A program made the position numbers and the translations under genes. Shown here piece by piece: positions 11,506 through 21,491 of a stretch of DNA of 64,000 nucleotides. The DNA lies in assembly GCA_003280445.1 (NCBI GenBank), contig QCEW01000005.1:1-64000 (forward strand), given 5' to 3'. How positions within the stretch are numbered: position 1 is the first letter of the stretch; every line of letters begins with the position of its first letter. This DNA comes from Prochlorococcus sp. AG-363-A03 (lineage in GTDB: Bacteria > Cyanobacteriota > Cyanobacteriia > PCC-6307 > Cyanobiaceae). Under the pieces are notes generated by a model, which was not told the origin of the DNA, ran no database searches, and saw nothing but the letters and a program-made list of their open reading frames with translations.

Positions 11506-13428
11506 TTATTTACTCTCAACCAAACTCTTTTTGCTGATTGATTCATCCATTATAAGTTTGAACTTATCCAAAGTCATTTTACCAAGATCTTTTCCCTCAC
11601 GTGTTCTTACCGAGATTTCATTATTCTCTTCTTCTTTATCTCCAATAATTATCAAGAAAGGTATTCTTTGCATTGTATGCTCTCTTATCTTAAATCCCAC
11701 TTTCTCATTCCTTGTGTCAACAGAAGCTCTAAAACCATATTTTATTAATTTAGATTTAGTATCCAAGCATGCATCATTATTTCTGTCAGTTATCCCCATT
11801 ACTACGATTTGAAGTGGGCATAACCATATGGGTAAGTTCCCAGAATAGTTCTCAATTAAAATACCAATAAATCTCTCAAATGAACCTAAAATTGCTCTAT
11901 GCAACATGACAGGGGGTTGTTTCTTCCCATCAACATCTATGTAGCTTGAATTTAGCCTTTCAGGCATTGAGAAATCTACTTGAATTGTCCCACATTGCCA
12001 GACTCTGTTAAGACAATCTTTGAGGGAGAATTCAATTTTTGGACCATAGAAAGCCCCTTCTCCAGGCAGTAAAGACCAATCTAATCCTTTTGAATCTAGA
12101 GCATCTGAAAGCGCTTTTTCTGATTTGTCCCATACATCATCGCTTCCAACTCTTTTCTCTGGTCTTGTTGAGAGTTTAATAAGAATTGAATTGAAACCAA
12201 AGGCTTTATAGACTTCAAAAACAAGATCAATAAAGCTTTGAACTTCTTCTTGTATTTGTTCATTAGTGCAGAAAATATGTCCATCATCTTGAACAAAGTT
12301 TCTTACTCTCATTAATCCATGTAGAGCTCCAGATGGTTCATTCCTATGACAAGATCCAAACTCTGAAAGTCTTATTGGAAGATCACGATAGCTTTTTAAA
12401 CCTTGATTAAATACTTGTACATGACATGGACAATTCATTGGTTTTATAGCATATTCTTTATTCTCAGATGTAGTAGTAAACATGTCCTCCTTAAATTTAT
12501 CCCAATGTCCAGATTTCTCCCATAAACTTCTACAAACTATCTGAGGTGATTTTAATTCTTGATAATCATATTTTGAAATCGTTTCCCGAATAAAATCTTG
12601 TAAAACTCTATAAATAGTCCAACCATTTGGATGCCAGAAAATCATTCCTGGTGCTTCTTCTTGAAAGTGGAAAAGTGATAGTTTTTTACCCAACTTTCTA
12701 TGATCTCTTTTTTCTGCTTCTTCAATTCTATTAATGTATTCTTTTAATTCTTTAGAATTCTTCCAAGCTGTTCCATATATTCTTTGAAGCATTTCATTGT
12801 TAGAATCTCCTCGCCAATATGCACCAGAAACTTTCATTAATTTAAAAGCTCTTAGATGCCTTGTGTTTGGGACGTGAGGTCCTCTGCACATATCAATATA
12901 TTCTTCATGTTTATATAGTTTTATAATTTCATCTTTCGGTATATTTTTAATTATATCTAGCTTGAATACTTCACCTCTTTCTGAGAAAACTTGTGTTGCT
13001 TTTGCAGGAGAAACGACTTCTACATCTACATTATAATCTTTATTTATAAGTTCTTTTATCCTTTTTTCAATCTTCTCCAAATCTACTGGAGTAAATGTAT
13101 CTTTGTATGAAATATCATAATAAAAACCATCCTCAATGACAGGGCCAATTGCCATTTTGGCCTCAGGATATAGCTGCTTTACTGCGTGACCGAGAAGGTG
13201 AGCGAATGAATGTCTAATAATTTCTAAACCTTCATTATCCTTTGATGTGATTATTTGTATTTCGGCATCATTTGTAATTGGAATACATGTATCCAAAAGA
13301 TTACCGTTGACTCTTCCCGCTAGTGCTGCTTTTGCTAAACCAGGACCAATATCTGTGGCTATTTTTTCAATGGTTACTGATGATTCATAGTTCTTTTCAC
13401 TACCATCAGGTAAAGTAATTATTGGCAT
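11506..13428 (-). CDS. thrS: threonyl-tRNA synthetase
   Basis: 640 aa; TGS domain, class II core, [10 protein letters not shown]. Confidence 0.96.
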   Translation of the reverse strand: MPIITLPDGSEKNYESSVTIEKIATDIGPGLAKAALAGRVNGNLLDTCIPITNDAEIQIITSKDNEGLEIIRHSFAHLLGHAVKQLYPEAKMAIGPVIEDGFYYDISYKDTFTPVDLEKIEKRIKELINKDYNVDVEVVSPAKATQVFSERGEVFKLDIIKNIPKDEIIKLYKHEEYIDMCRGPHVPNTRHLRAFKLMKVSGAYWRGDSNNEMLQRIYGTAWKNSKELKEYINRIEEAEKRDHRKLGKKLSLFHFQEEAPGMIFWHPNGWTIYRVLQDFIRETISKYDYQELKSPQIVCRSLWEKSGHWDKFKEDMFTTTSENKEYAIKPMNCPCHVQVFNQGLKSYRDLPIRLSEFGSCHRNEPSGALHGLMRVRNFVQDDGHIFCTNEQIQEEVQSFIDLVFEVYKAFGFNSILIKLSTRPEKRVGSDDVWDKSEKALSDALDSKGLDWSLLPGEGAFYGPKIEFSLKDCLNRVWQCGTIQVDFSMPERLNSSYIDVDGKKQPPVMLHRAILGSFERFIGILIENYSGNLPIWLCPLQIVVMGITDRNNDACLDTKSKLIKYGFRASVDTRNEKVGFKIREHTMQRIPFLIIIGDKEEENNEISVRTREGKDLGKMTLDKFKLIMDESISKKSLVESK

Positions 13429-13434
13429 AATCGT

Positions 13435-14448
13435 CTATAGAGTTGAATAAAATCCTAGAGCTTCTTTGACTCTATTTAATGTTAACTTAGAAACCTCCTC
13501 GGCAGTAAGTTTGCCTTTATTTAGTATTCTTTTTAACTCTTCTGGATCATTCATTAGTTCTTTATACTTTTCTTGAATAGGTTTGAGAACGTTAATCATT
13601 GCCTCTGTAAATTCTGGTTTGAATTTACCCCAGCCCATTTCTGCACAATACTCTGCTGCTTTTTCTCTCCCTAGGCCAGAAATTATTGAATAAATTGTTA
13701 AAAGATTATCAGCTTCAGGTCTTGAAGGATTCCCGAACTCTAATCCTAATTCTGAGTCTGTTTTTGCACGTTTTATTTTTTTAGTAATTACATCTGGACT
13801 ATCTAATAAAGTAATCCTACTATTTTCATTTGGGTCGCTTTTACTCATTTTCTTTGTTCCGTCTGTCAGGCTCATGACTTTGGAACACTCTTTTAAAATT
13901 AAAGGATTTGGAACTTTGAGTATTGGATTTTCTTTTGTTCCGAATTTTGAATTAACTCGTTGAGAAGCAATATCTCTAGCAAGCTCTAGATGCTGCTTTT
14001 GATCTTCTCCAACAGGAACCAAATCAGCATCATAGAGAAGAATATCCGCTGCCATAAGGACTGGATAATCTAATAATCCAATAGACACATTGTCACCTTG
14101 TTTAATTGACTTTTCCTTGAACTGAATCATTCTCTCCATCCAGTTTAAAGGAGTTAAGCAATTTAATATCCAGCAAAGCTCGCTATGGGCGCTTATCTGA
14201 CTTTGAATAAATATCGAGCATTTTTCAGGATTCATCCCACAAGCGATGTACAAAGCCGCTGTAGATAAAGAATTTTGATGAAGAGATGTTGGGTCATGCG
14301 GAGTGGTTATCGCATGAAGATCAACAACACAGACAAATGTTTCGTAATTTTCTTGTAATTGAACCCAATTTCTTATTGCTCCAAGCCAATTACCAATATG
14401 AACGTCTCCTGTGGGTTGAACGCCTGATAAGACTCGTTTCTGATTCAC
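13435..14448 (-). CDS. trpS: tryptophanyl-tRNA synthetase
   Basis: GVQPTGDVHIGNWLGAI and KMSKS. Confidence 0.96.
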   Translation of the reverse strand: MNQKRVLSGVQPTGDVHIGNWLGAIRNWVQLQENYETFVCVVDLHAITTPHDPTSLHQNSLSTAALYIACGMNPEKCSIFIQSQISAHSELCWILNCLTPLNWMERMIQFKEKSIKQGDNVSIGLLDYPVLMAADILLYDADLVPVGEDQKQHLELARDIASQRVNSKFGTKENPILKVPNPLILKECSKVMSLTDGTKKMSKSDPNENSRITLLDSPDVITKKIKRAKTDSELGLEFGNPSRPEADNLLTIYSIISGLGREKAAEYCAEMGWGKFKPEFTEAMINVLKPIQEKYKELMNDPEELKRILNKGKLTAEEVSKLTLNRVKEALGFYSTL

Positions 14449-14973
14449 TTATCCCTGCTCGCTTGTATTTGTGGAATCATCTTCAATTGAACTTGATTCT
14501 GCTGCTTGATCATTATCTTTTTCTTCAGAACCTTGAGCAACATTATTTGCCTGATCAGTATCAGCGACCTCTTTTTCTTTAACTGGTTTTTCTGGTCTTG
14601 CAAAAGGGTTGGGTTTTGTGTTGACTGAGTTGTTATTTTCACCGTTATAGTTACCCCTGTTACCCCTGCCTCTTCTTTGGTCATTGGCGGGCGCCTGAGA
14701 CTTATATTCGTTGACTAAACTTTCAAGGCTTCCATCTTCAAGCATTTGGGCAAGAGTTCTTACTGAGAAACCTAGAACAGCGACAGTAGATCGAAGATTA
14801 AAGGCTTCTTGTAATGATCTAGCTGCTCGCATTTCATTATCACTTAAGCGAATACGAAAGCCTCCCTCTCTATTGTTAGGACCTCGGCCACCTCTGAAAT
14901 TATTACGACCATTTTGTCTTTGGTTTTGGAAATCGCCACCACCTGACTGATTATTGGTGTAAGAGTCACCCAT
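14449..14973 (-). CDS. conserved hypothetical protein with N/G/R-rich N-terminus and acidic tail; start MGDSYTNN preferred over the upstream ATG at 14997
   Basis: ORF directly follows trpS stop; RGGRGPNNREGG; ordered core RIRLSDNEMRAARSLQEAFNLRSTVAVLGFS. Confidence 0.7.
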   Translation of the reverse strand: MGDSYTNNQSGGGDFQNQRQNGRNNFRGGRGPNNREGGFRIRLSDNEMRAARSLQEAFNLRSTVAVLGFSVRTLAQMLEDGSLESLVNEYKSQAPANDQRRGRGNRGNYNGENNNSVNTKPNPFARPEKPVKEKEVADTDQANNVAQGSEEKDNDQAAESSSIEDDSTNTSEQG

Positions 14974-15209
14974 GAACATATTTGCCAATAGGGGCAAGTG
15001 TGACGCATAGCCGGTACTTTTGCGACATATTTGAATATCTTGATTAGCACTTTCACATCTAATGATATTGATCCCAGCGGAATGATTTGATTTCTTTAGG
15101 CATAAATTTTTCTTCTTAAAAACGTAAAACCTTCTTTCTTTGCGGTTATTAAGGGAAAATTTGCTTTAAAATGAAAGTTAGCTAAGAAGAAACTGTATTT
15201 ATTGAAATC

Positions 15210-16565
15210 GTGGAAAATCATTCATTAACAAAATCTCCTCTTTCCTTGCCTTCTTTTTCGATTCCGAAAATTAGTCTTTTTATTGGGCTAACTATCACAG
15301 GTCAATGGGTTTTGAGTGATGTAGCGCATATCCCTGGGGGTGGACTTGGATTGCTATTAGGACTTGCTTGTATTTTTTATTTTTTAAAACCAGGAAAGGT
15401 TTCATTTGATGCTCCCTCTACTGTTCAAGGATGGGTAAGAAGATGTCATGACGTTTTAGAGAATTTTGAGTACTTACTTGAGGATGGAGAGCAAAGTGAA
15501 AGAAAAAAAGAAAGAATTAATTCCTTGCAAAAAATAATTGATAGAAGCGAAGATCAAAACATTGGTTTCTTGAAAACAAAAGGCGTAAAATTACCCGATA
15601 AGGATCAATTGGAAAAAGTTTTAGGAATAAAAAATCAAATAAAAGTTTCTTTTCCACCAGCTCTACCGGTAAGAGATCGAAATTGGATTTTGCCAGATTT
15701 AATCCAAGAACAAGATTTTATTGTTTATTCTTTGGCACTTCCAATGAGCGCAGCTGATCTTTTGTGGATTAAAAATATCCCTACAGATCAACCAGCCTGG
15801 CTAATGGTTGCTAGTAAAGAATCTACTGATTGGTCTGATGAGCGAAATGCATTAGAGGCTCAATTACCAGATAGATGGACCAACAGAGTGCTGAAATGGG
15901 ATGGATCTCAAACAGAAATGGCAACGGTTCTTTCTCCAATTAAGAAACTTCTTGAAAATCCAAAGAAGAATACAGACATTACTAAGCAAAGACTTTTGTC
16001 TCGATTGCATACTTCTTGGCAAAAAGATTTAGAAAAATTAAGAAGAGAAAAATTCAAGGTTATTCAAACAAGATCACAGTGGATAGTTGCTGGTATCGTT
16101 TTCGCTTCCCCTGTCGCCTCAACTGATTTGCTTGCAATTGCAGTTGTTAATGGCTTAATGATCAAAGAAATGTCGAAAATATGGTCATCTAAAATGAAGC
16201 CAGAATTACTTGAGGCAGTCTCACGACAACTAGCAATGGCTGCAATTGCACAAGGAGTGGTCGAATGGAGTGGACAGTCCTTGTTGAGCTTGGCAAAGCT
16301 TGATGGCTCCTCTTGGGTAGCGGCTGGAACAATTCAGGCCTTGAGTGCTGCTTATTTAACAAGAGTGGTTGGAAGATCAATGGCTGATTGGATGGCTCTC
16401 AATAATGGAGTAACTCAACCTGATTTAGAACTTATTAAGCAACAAGCTCCTCAACTAGTATCAAAAGCTGCTGAGCTGGAAAGAGTTGATTGGGTGGCTT
16501 TTTTAAAGCAATCAAAAGAATGGATTCAGTCTCAATCTATTAATTACAAAGTTAAATCAGTTTAA
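15210..16565 (+). CDS. DUF697/YcjF-like membrane-associated protein
   Basis: GTG start; C-terminal region GIVFASPVASTDLLAIAVVNGLMIKEMSKIW resembles DUF697. Confidence 0.65.
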   Translation: MENHSLTKSPLSLPSFSIPKISLFIGLTITGQWVLSDVAHIPGGGLGLLLGLACIFYFLKPGKVSFDAPSTVQGWVRRCHDVLENFEYLLEDGEQSERKKERINSLQKIIDRSEDQNIGFLKTKGVKLPDKDQLEKVLGIKNQIKVSFPPALPVRDRNWILPDLIQEQDFIVYSLALPMSAADLLWIKNIPTDQPAWLMVASKESTDWSDERNALEAQLPDRWTNRVLKWDGSQTEMATVLSPIKKLLENPKKNTDITKQRLLSRLHTSWQKDLEKLRREKFKVIQTRSQWIVAGIVFASPVASTDLLAIAVVNGLMIKEMSKIWSSKMKPELLEAVSRQLAMAAIAQGVVEWSGQSLLSLAKLDGSSWVAAGTIQALSAAYLTRVVGRSMADWMALNNGVTQPDLELIKQQAPQLVSKAAELERVDWVAFLKQSKEWIQSQSINYKVKSV

Positions 16566-16639
16566 GTTTATAACTGTTATTCTGGTATATCTTTGACTTA
16601 TATTTAGATAAAACATTAATATTTTCTAATCTCAAATAT

Positions 16640-17605
16640 ATGTTTACCAAAAAGGTTTTTTCTGAGTATATTTTTAAGAAAAAAAAGATAATTAGTTTAT
16701 CTTTTTTTCTTGCTTTAAATATTTTATTCCTGACAGGATGTGTAAATAAAAACACTTATGGACCAAGCAATGATAAGCCTTTCGTTTTAACTACTTTTAC
16801 AATTTTGGCCGATCTTGCTAGAAATGTTGCTGGGGATAGACTTCTAGTTGAATCAATAACCAAACCAGGAGCAGAAATTCATAGTTATCAATTTACACCT
16901 AGTGATATTGTAAAAACTAAAGGAGCAAAATTGATTATTGAAAATGGTTTAGGTCTTGAAGCATGGTTTTCGAAATTTATGAGTAGTACCGGTGATATTC
17001 CCAAGGTGAAATTAACTGAGGGGATAAAGCCATTATTGATAGAAGGTGATGCTTATGCAGGCAGGCCAAATCCTCATGCCTGGATGTCACCCAAAAGAGC
17101 TATGAATTATGTAGATAAAATAGTCGATGCTTTTATCGAAATCGATCCTGATGGAGCTCTTGAATATTCATCTAACGCTTCAACCTATAAAGCTAAACTT
17201 GAATCACTTGATAAAGAGCTAAGGGATTCTTTATCCTCTATTCCGAAGAGAAGAAGATTTTTGGTGACATGTGAAGGAGCCTTTACTTATCTGGCCCGTG
17301 ATTACGGAATGAAAGAGGCATATTTGTGGCCAGTTAATGCTGAAAGTCAAGTAACCCCAAGGAGAATGGTGAATCTAATAAAAAAAATCAAAGAAAATGA
17401 AGTCCCAACAATTTTTTGCGAAAGTACTGTGAGTGCTGAAGCACAAATGGAAGTTGCGAAATCAAGTGGAGCTGTTTTTGGTGGAACTTTCTACGTTGAT
17501 TCACTCTCAGATCTAAATGGTCCTGCTCCTACCTATATAGATTTACTAAGGCACAATGTTCGATTAATTACTAAGGGCCTATCCATTTCAGAAGTGAAAA
17601 AATAA
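16640..17605 (+). CDS. mntC: metal ABC transporter substrate-binding lipoprotein (MntC/ZnuA family, MntC-like)
   Basis: Lipobox LFLTGC; NPHAWMSPKRAMNYV; DSLSDLNGPAPTYIDLLRHN. Confidence 0.75.
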   Translation: MFTKKVFSEYIFKKKKIISLSFFLALNILFLTGCVNKNTYGPSNDKPFVLTTFTILADLARNVAGDRLLVESITKPGAEIHSYQFTPSDIVKTKGAKLIIENGLGLEAWFSKFMSSTGDIPKVKLTEGIKPLLIEGDAYAGRPNPHAWMSPKRAMNYVDKIVDAFIEIDPDGALEYSSNASTYKAKLESLDKELRDSLSSIPKRRRFLVTCEGAFTYLARDYGMKEAYLWPVNAESQVTPRRMVNLIKKIKENEVPTIFCESTVSAEAQMEVAKSSGAVFGGTFYVDSLSDLNGPAPTYIDLLRHNVRLITKGLSISEVKK

Positions 17606-18402
17606 TGAATCCAATTTTTAAAAGCCATGAGAAAGATTTTATGCGTATTGAGGCAGATCAAGTTTGTGTTGACTACAACGGTACAGTTGCTCTCTATGAC
17701 GCAAGTTTAAATTTAAAGGCTGGATCTATCTGTGGTCTTGTGGGGATGAATGGTGCAGGAAAATCAACTTTTTTCAAGGCTCTGATGGGTTTTGTTAGAC
17801 CTTCAAGGGGAAAAATCAGGATCAATGGTATTAAGGTTAATCAAGCCCAGAAGGAGCAATCGGTTGCATATGTTCCACAAAACGAAGGGATAGATTATTC
17901 ATTCCCCGTGAGCGTTTGGGATGTTGTGATGATGGGGAGATATGGCGCTATGAATATTTTCCGAATACCAAGAGAATCAGATAGAAGAGCCGTTGTTCAT
18001 GCCCTTGAAAGAGTTGATCTATTGGATCTCAGAGATAGACCAATAGGATCTTTATCAGGAGGGCAACGCAAAAGAGCTTTTCTCGCAAGAGCAATTGCTC
18101 AGCGGGCATCCGTACTTCTTTTAGACGAGCCTTTTTCGGGTGTTGATGTACCTACTGAAAAGCTTATGGCTGAGCTATTTCTTCAGTTTCGACAAGAAGG
18201 ACACACTATTTTGATATCTACTCATGATTTGAATCATGTTAGGGATTTTTGTGATTTTGTTGTCCTTATCAATAAGACTGTTCTTGCTTATGGTGAAACC
18301 TCGGAAGTTTTTACTTCGGAAAATCTAAATAAAACATTTGGAGGAATTCCACCAAATCCTTTATCAGGGCCGACTTCAAGTAAAGATTTTGTAAATGAGT
18401 GA
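17605..18402 (+). CDS. mntA: metal ABC transporter ATP-binding protein
   Basis: Walker A GMNGAGKST; LSGGQRKRAFLARAIAQ; one-base overlap with substrate-binding gene. Confidence 0.78.
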   Translation: MNPIFKSHEKDFMRIEADQVCVDYNGTVALYDASLNLKAGSICGLVGMNGAGKSTFFKALMGFVRPSRGKIRINGIKVNQAQKEQSVAYVPQNEGIDYSFPVSVWDVVMMGRYGAMNIFRIPRESDRRAVVHALERVDLLDLRDRPIGSLSGGQRKRAFLARAIAQRASVLLLDEPFSGVDVPTEKLMAELFLQFRQEGHTILISTHDLNHVRDFCDFVVLINKTVLAYGETSEVFTSENLNKTFGGIPPNPLSGPTSSKDFVNE

Positions 18403-19267
18403 ATTTCTAATTTCCATTACGCCAATTGATTGGCTATTGGATCCATTAACTCATGACTTCATGAGAAGAGCTTTAATGGTTAGCGCATTAGTGGGAGGTG
18501 TTTGTGGACTTTTATCTTGTTATATGACCTTAAAAGGTTGGGCATTAATGGGTGACGCGGTTTCCCATGCGGTTATGCCAGGGGTGGTTGTTGCTTATGC
18601 ATTAGGGCTCCCTTTTTCCTTAGGTGCTTTTGTTTTTGGAGTTGGTTCAGTTGCTTTGATTGGATTTGTTAAACAGAAATCTAGAATTAAAGAAGATACA
18701 GTAATAGGACTTGTTTTTACTGGTTTTTTTGCATTAGGCCTTGTATTGGTATCAAAAATCAAAAGTAATATTGATCTAATGCAAATACTTTTTGGAAGTC
18801 CTCTAGGAATCTCTCGTTCAGATGTTAACCAGACTTTAATAATTTCGTTTATTGTTATATCTATTTTGCTAATATTTAGAAAAGATTTAATGCTTTATTG
18901 TTTTGATGCTAAGCATGCTAGATCTATAGGAATTAATACAGGTATACTTCATTATTTATTATTAACTTTATTATCTTTATCAGCAGTAGTTGGTTTGCAA
19001 ACGGTTGGTATTATTCTTGTAGTAGCAATGCTTATTACGCCTGGTGCTACAGCATACTTGCTAACTGATCGTTTTGATCAAATGACTTTATTAGCAGTTA
19101 TTAGCAGCTCATTCTCAAGCATTCTGGGTGTCTATATAAGTTATTGGTCCGATATTGAAACAGGTGGATCTATCGTTTTAGTTCAAACATTAATATTTCT
19201 AATAGCATTTTTATTCGCTCCAAGATATGGAATATTTAAAAAACAAACTTTTATAAATAATAATTAA
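18395..19267 (+). CDS. mntB: metal ABC transporter permease
   Basis: ABC-3 family membrane protein; MGDAVSHAVMPGVVVAY; LVVAMLITPGATAYLLTD. Confidence 0.8.
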   Translation: MSEFLISITPIDWLLDPLTHDFMRRALMVSALVGGVCGLLSCYMTLKGWALMGDAVSHAVMPGVVVAYALGLPFSLGAFVFGVGSVALIGFVKQKSRIKEDTVIGLVFTGFFALGLVLVSKIKSNIDLMQILFGSPLGISRSDVNQTLIISFIVISILLIFRKDLMLYCFDAKHARSIGINTGILHYLLLTLLSLSAVVGLQTVGIILVVAMLITPGATAYLLTDRFDQMTLLAVISSSFSSILGVYISYWSDIETGGSIVLVQTLIFLIAFLFAPRYGIFKKQTFINNN

Positions 19268-19279
19268 ATTAACTGAACG

Positions 19280-20458
19280 ATGAGTAACCTTTCTACTAAA
19301 CAAAAATGGAGTTGGTGGCCACTTTTACCGCTCTATCCTTATGGCAGAAAAAGAACAATATTCAGGGAATTAGTTCCTGATCAGATTTGGAGTTTTGAAC
19401 AACTTCAGGGGATTTATTATGTTGCTGTTCCAGTAAGGCTATTGGTTGTAAGAGTAAAGAATGGATTGATGATAATTAACCCTATCCCTCCTACCGAAGA
19501 ATTGCTAAGGGACATAGATGTAATTGTGAAAAAAATCGGTCCCGTAAAAACAATTGTTTTACCAACGGCCTCTGGTTTGGAACATAAAATTGCTCTTCCT
19601 GCTTTAGCTAGAGCCTTTCCCGATTCAAAAATATGGGTTTGTCCAGGGCAATGGAGTTTCCCATTTCAGTTGCCTTTTGATTGGTTGGGAATTCCATCTA
19701 AAAGAACAAATATCTTATTGGCTGATGGAATCCCTCATAGTGATAGTTGTGACTGGATATCATTGGGACCAATTGATATTGGTCTAGGACGCTTCCAAGA
19801 AATATCTTGTTTTCATAAACCATCAAAATCTTTATTGGTTACTGATGCACTTGTGGGGATTGAAGAAACTCCTCCAGAGCTATTTGATTTAGACCCTACC
19901 CCTTTATTGTTTCATGCTAGAGAGAAGGGGGCTGAAGAGCTTATTGATACGCCAATTGCAAGAAGAAAAGGATGGCTTCGTTTAGTTCTTTTTGCCTCCT
20001 ACTTAAGACCAGAAAAGTTAGTGATCCCCAAAATAAAAGAAATTTTTGGAAACGCTTTTAAACCAAACTTAAGAAATAAAAGAGCACATTTTGGTATATA
20101 TCCTTTTTCTTGGCAGAAAGGCTGGGAGTTGTCTGCTAAAAAACTTGTTGGAAAAAACACTCCTCTCATACAAATTGCTCCTGTAATAGAAAGGCTTGTC
20201 TTTCCTAGAGGACAAAAAGCTTTAATAACTTGGTTGAATAAAGTTGAATCCTTACAAAATATTTCTTGGCTAATATCTGCTCACTACAGTGGGAAAGTTA
20301 AATTCTCAAGGTATGAAATAAAAGCTTTAAAAAATAAAATTAAAAAACAAGATTGGGCTAATAGCAAAGGTGATTTTGGCTTCTTAGGTTGGTTAGATCA
20401 AAAATTATTGAAAATCGGAGTAGTCCCTAGAGACCCTCTTAAAAAGTTTATTGACTAA
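19280..20458 (+). CDS. DUF4336-like conserved protein
   Basis: 392 aa; hydrolase-like pattern KTIVLPTASGLEHKIALPALARAFP, LVTDALVGI. Confidence 0.6.
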   Translation: MSNLSTKQKWSWWPLLPLYPYGRKRTIFRELVPDQIWSFEQLQGIYYVAVPVRLLVVRVKNGLMIINPIPPTEELLRDIDVIVKKIGPVKTIVLPTASGLEHKIALPALARAFPDSKIWVCPGQWSFPFQLPFDWLGIPSKRTNILLADGIPHSDSCDWISLGPIDIGLGRFQEISCFHKPSKSLLVTDALVGIEETPPELFDLDPTPLLFHAREKGAEELIDTPIARRKGWLRLVLFASYLRPEKLVIPKIKEIFGNAFKPNLRNKRAHFGIYPFSWQKGWELSAKKLVGKNTPLIQIAPVIERLVFPRGQKALITWLNKVESLQNISWLISAHYSGKVKFSRYEIKALKNKIKKQDWANSKGDFGFLGWLDQKLLKIGVVPRDPLKKFID

Positions 20459-20799
20459 ATTTTATCTGGGTCGACTGACATTTCCTCATCGGACAAAAGT
20501 GTTTCCTCTAATTGTTTCCTTTGCTCCATTTGTCTAAGGAAATAACCTGTCATCATCGCAGAAGCTAATAAACTAGCCAAATTATCCTTGCTAGAAGTTA
20601 CTTTTACCTCAAACTGCTCTCCAGGAAGCATTCCAAGTAAACCTTGAACGTTGTGTCGGATTATTTCTTGAATTTCAGGGCTGGCAGATTTTGCGACTCT
20701 TTGCAAAACGTCAGCAGGTTGATCTTGTAAGTACTGAATTAGAGCATTTGCCTCATGACCCTCATTATTGTCTGTAGCTAAAAATTCAGGATTAAACAT
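20455..20799 (-). CDS. DUF760 family protein
   Basis: LIQYLQDQPADVLQRVAKSASPEIQEIIRHNVQGLLGMLP. Confidence 0.75.
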   Translation of the reverse strand: MFNPEFLATDNNEGHEANALIQYLQDQPADVLQRVAKSASPEIQEIIRHNVQGLLGMLPGEQFEVKVTSSKDNLASLLASAMMTGYFLRQMEQRKQLEETLLSDEEMSVDPDKI

Positions 20800-20861
20800 C
20801 CAGTTTTTTACGTGTAATTACACAATATCGCAAAACGTACTCCAAAAAAATTTAATTTAGG

Positions 20862-21428
20862 TTATGGGAACCGAATAGGTCCTATTTTTTTTAATGGCCA
20901 ATACCTTAGAAACGCCGTACCTATAAGATTTTTTTCTGGGAGAGCTCCCCAGATATGAGAGTCTAAACTGTTATTTCGGTTGTCTCCTAAAACCCAAAGT
21001 GAATAGTCAGGTACATTTATCGCGTCCATTTCATATTGGATAGGTTCTTTAATCCAAGGTTCATATATTTCTTTTTCATTTCTATATAGTTTCCCATTAA
21101 TAACTTCTATTTTGTCTCCAGGTAATCCAACGACTCTTTTTATTAGCGCTGAACCATCACTGTAGCCAGCCTCTGTAAGAATTTTTGGAGGTTTGAAAAT
21201 AACAATCGTATTTAAATTTAAATGTTTATTTAGTTTATTATTCAGTCTTGGGGTTATTTTTTCTATCAATAGTCTGTCTTGAATTTGCAAAGTTGGAATC
21301 ATTGATCCAGATGGAATCCATCTTGGTTCAACGGCTTGCCATCTTAATAAAAGCGCAATTAGTATCCAAACCAACAATCCTTTCCAGCTATTTTGGTTTT
21401 GATTCTTTTTTGATCCAGTAGATGTCAT
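20862..21428 (-). CDS. lepB: signal peptidase I
   Basis: SGSMIPTLQIQDRLLIEK, ALIKRVVGLPGDKIEV, LGDNRNNSLDSH. Confidence 0.93.
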   Translation of the reverse strand: MTSTGSKKNQNQNSWKGLLVWILIALLLRWQAVEPRWIPSGSMIPTLQIQDRLLIEKITPRLNNKLNKHLNLNTIVIFKPPKILTEAGYSDGSALIKRVVGLPGDKIEVINGKLYRNEKEIYEPWIKEPIQYEMDAINVPDYSLWVLGDNRNNSLDSHIWGALPEKNLIGTAFLRYWPLKKIGPIRFP

Positions 21429-21491
21429 GAATTTTCTGTTTTTTAGTTTCTTGTTGGAAAGTTTTTTACAAAAATCGAAGTAGTTTTTCTT

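Noticed and set aside
14286-15056. Multiple overlapping ORFs around trpS and the RGG-like gene (14286-14582 +, 14445-14684 -, 14711-14950 +, 14844-15056 -)
   Set aside because: Alternative frames of the same DNA; only the 14449-14973 frame has a sensible ordered core.
16552-16755. Minus-strand 67-aa ORF upstream of mntC
   Set aside because: Lys/Ile/Phe-rich AT-driven sequence overlapping the mntC start.
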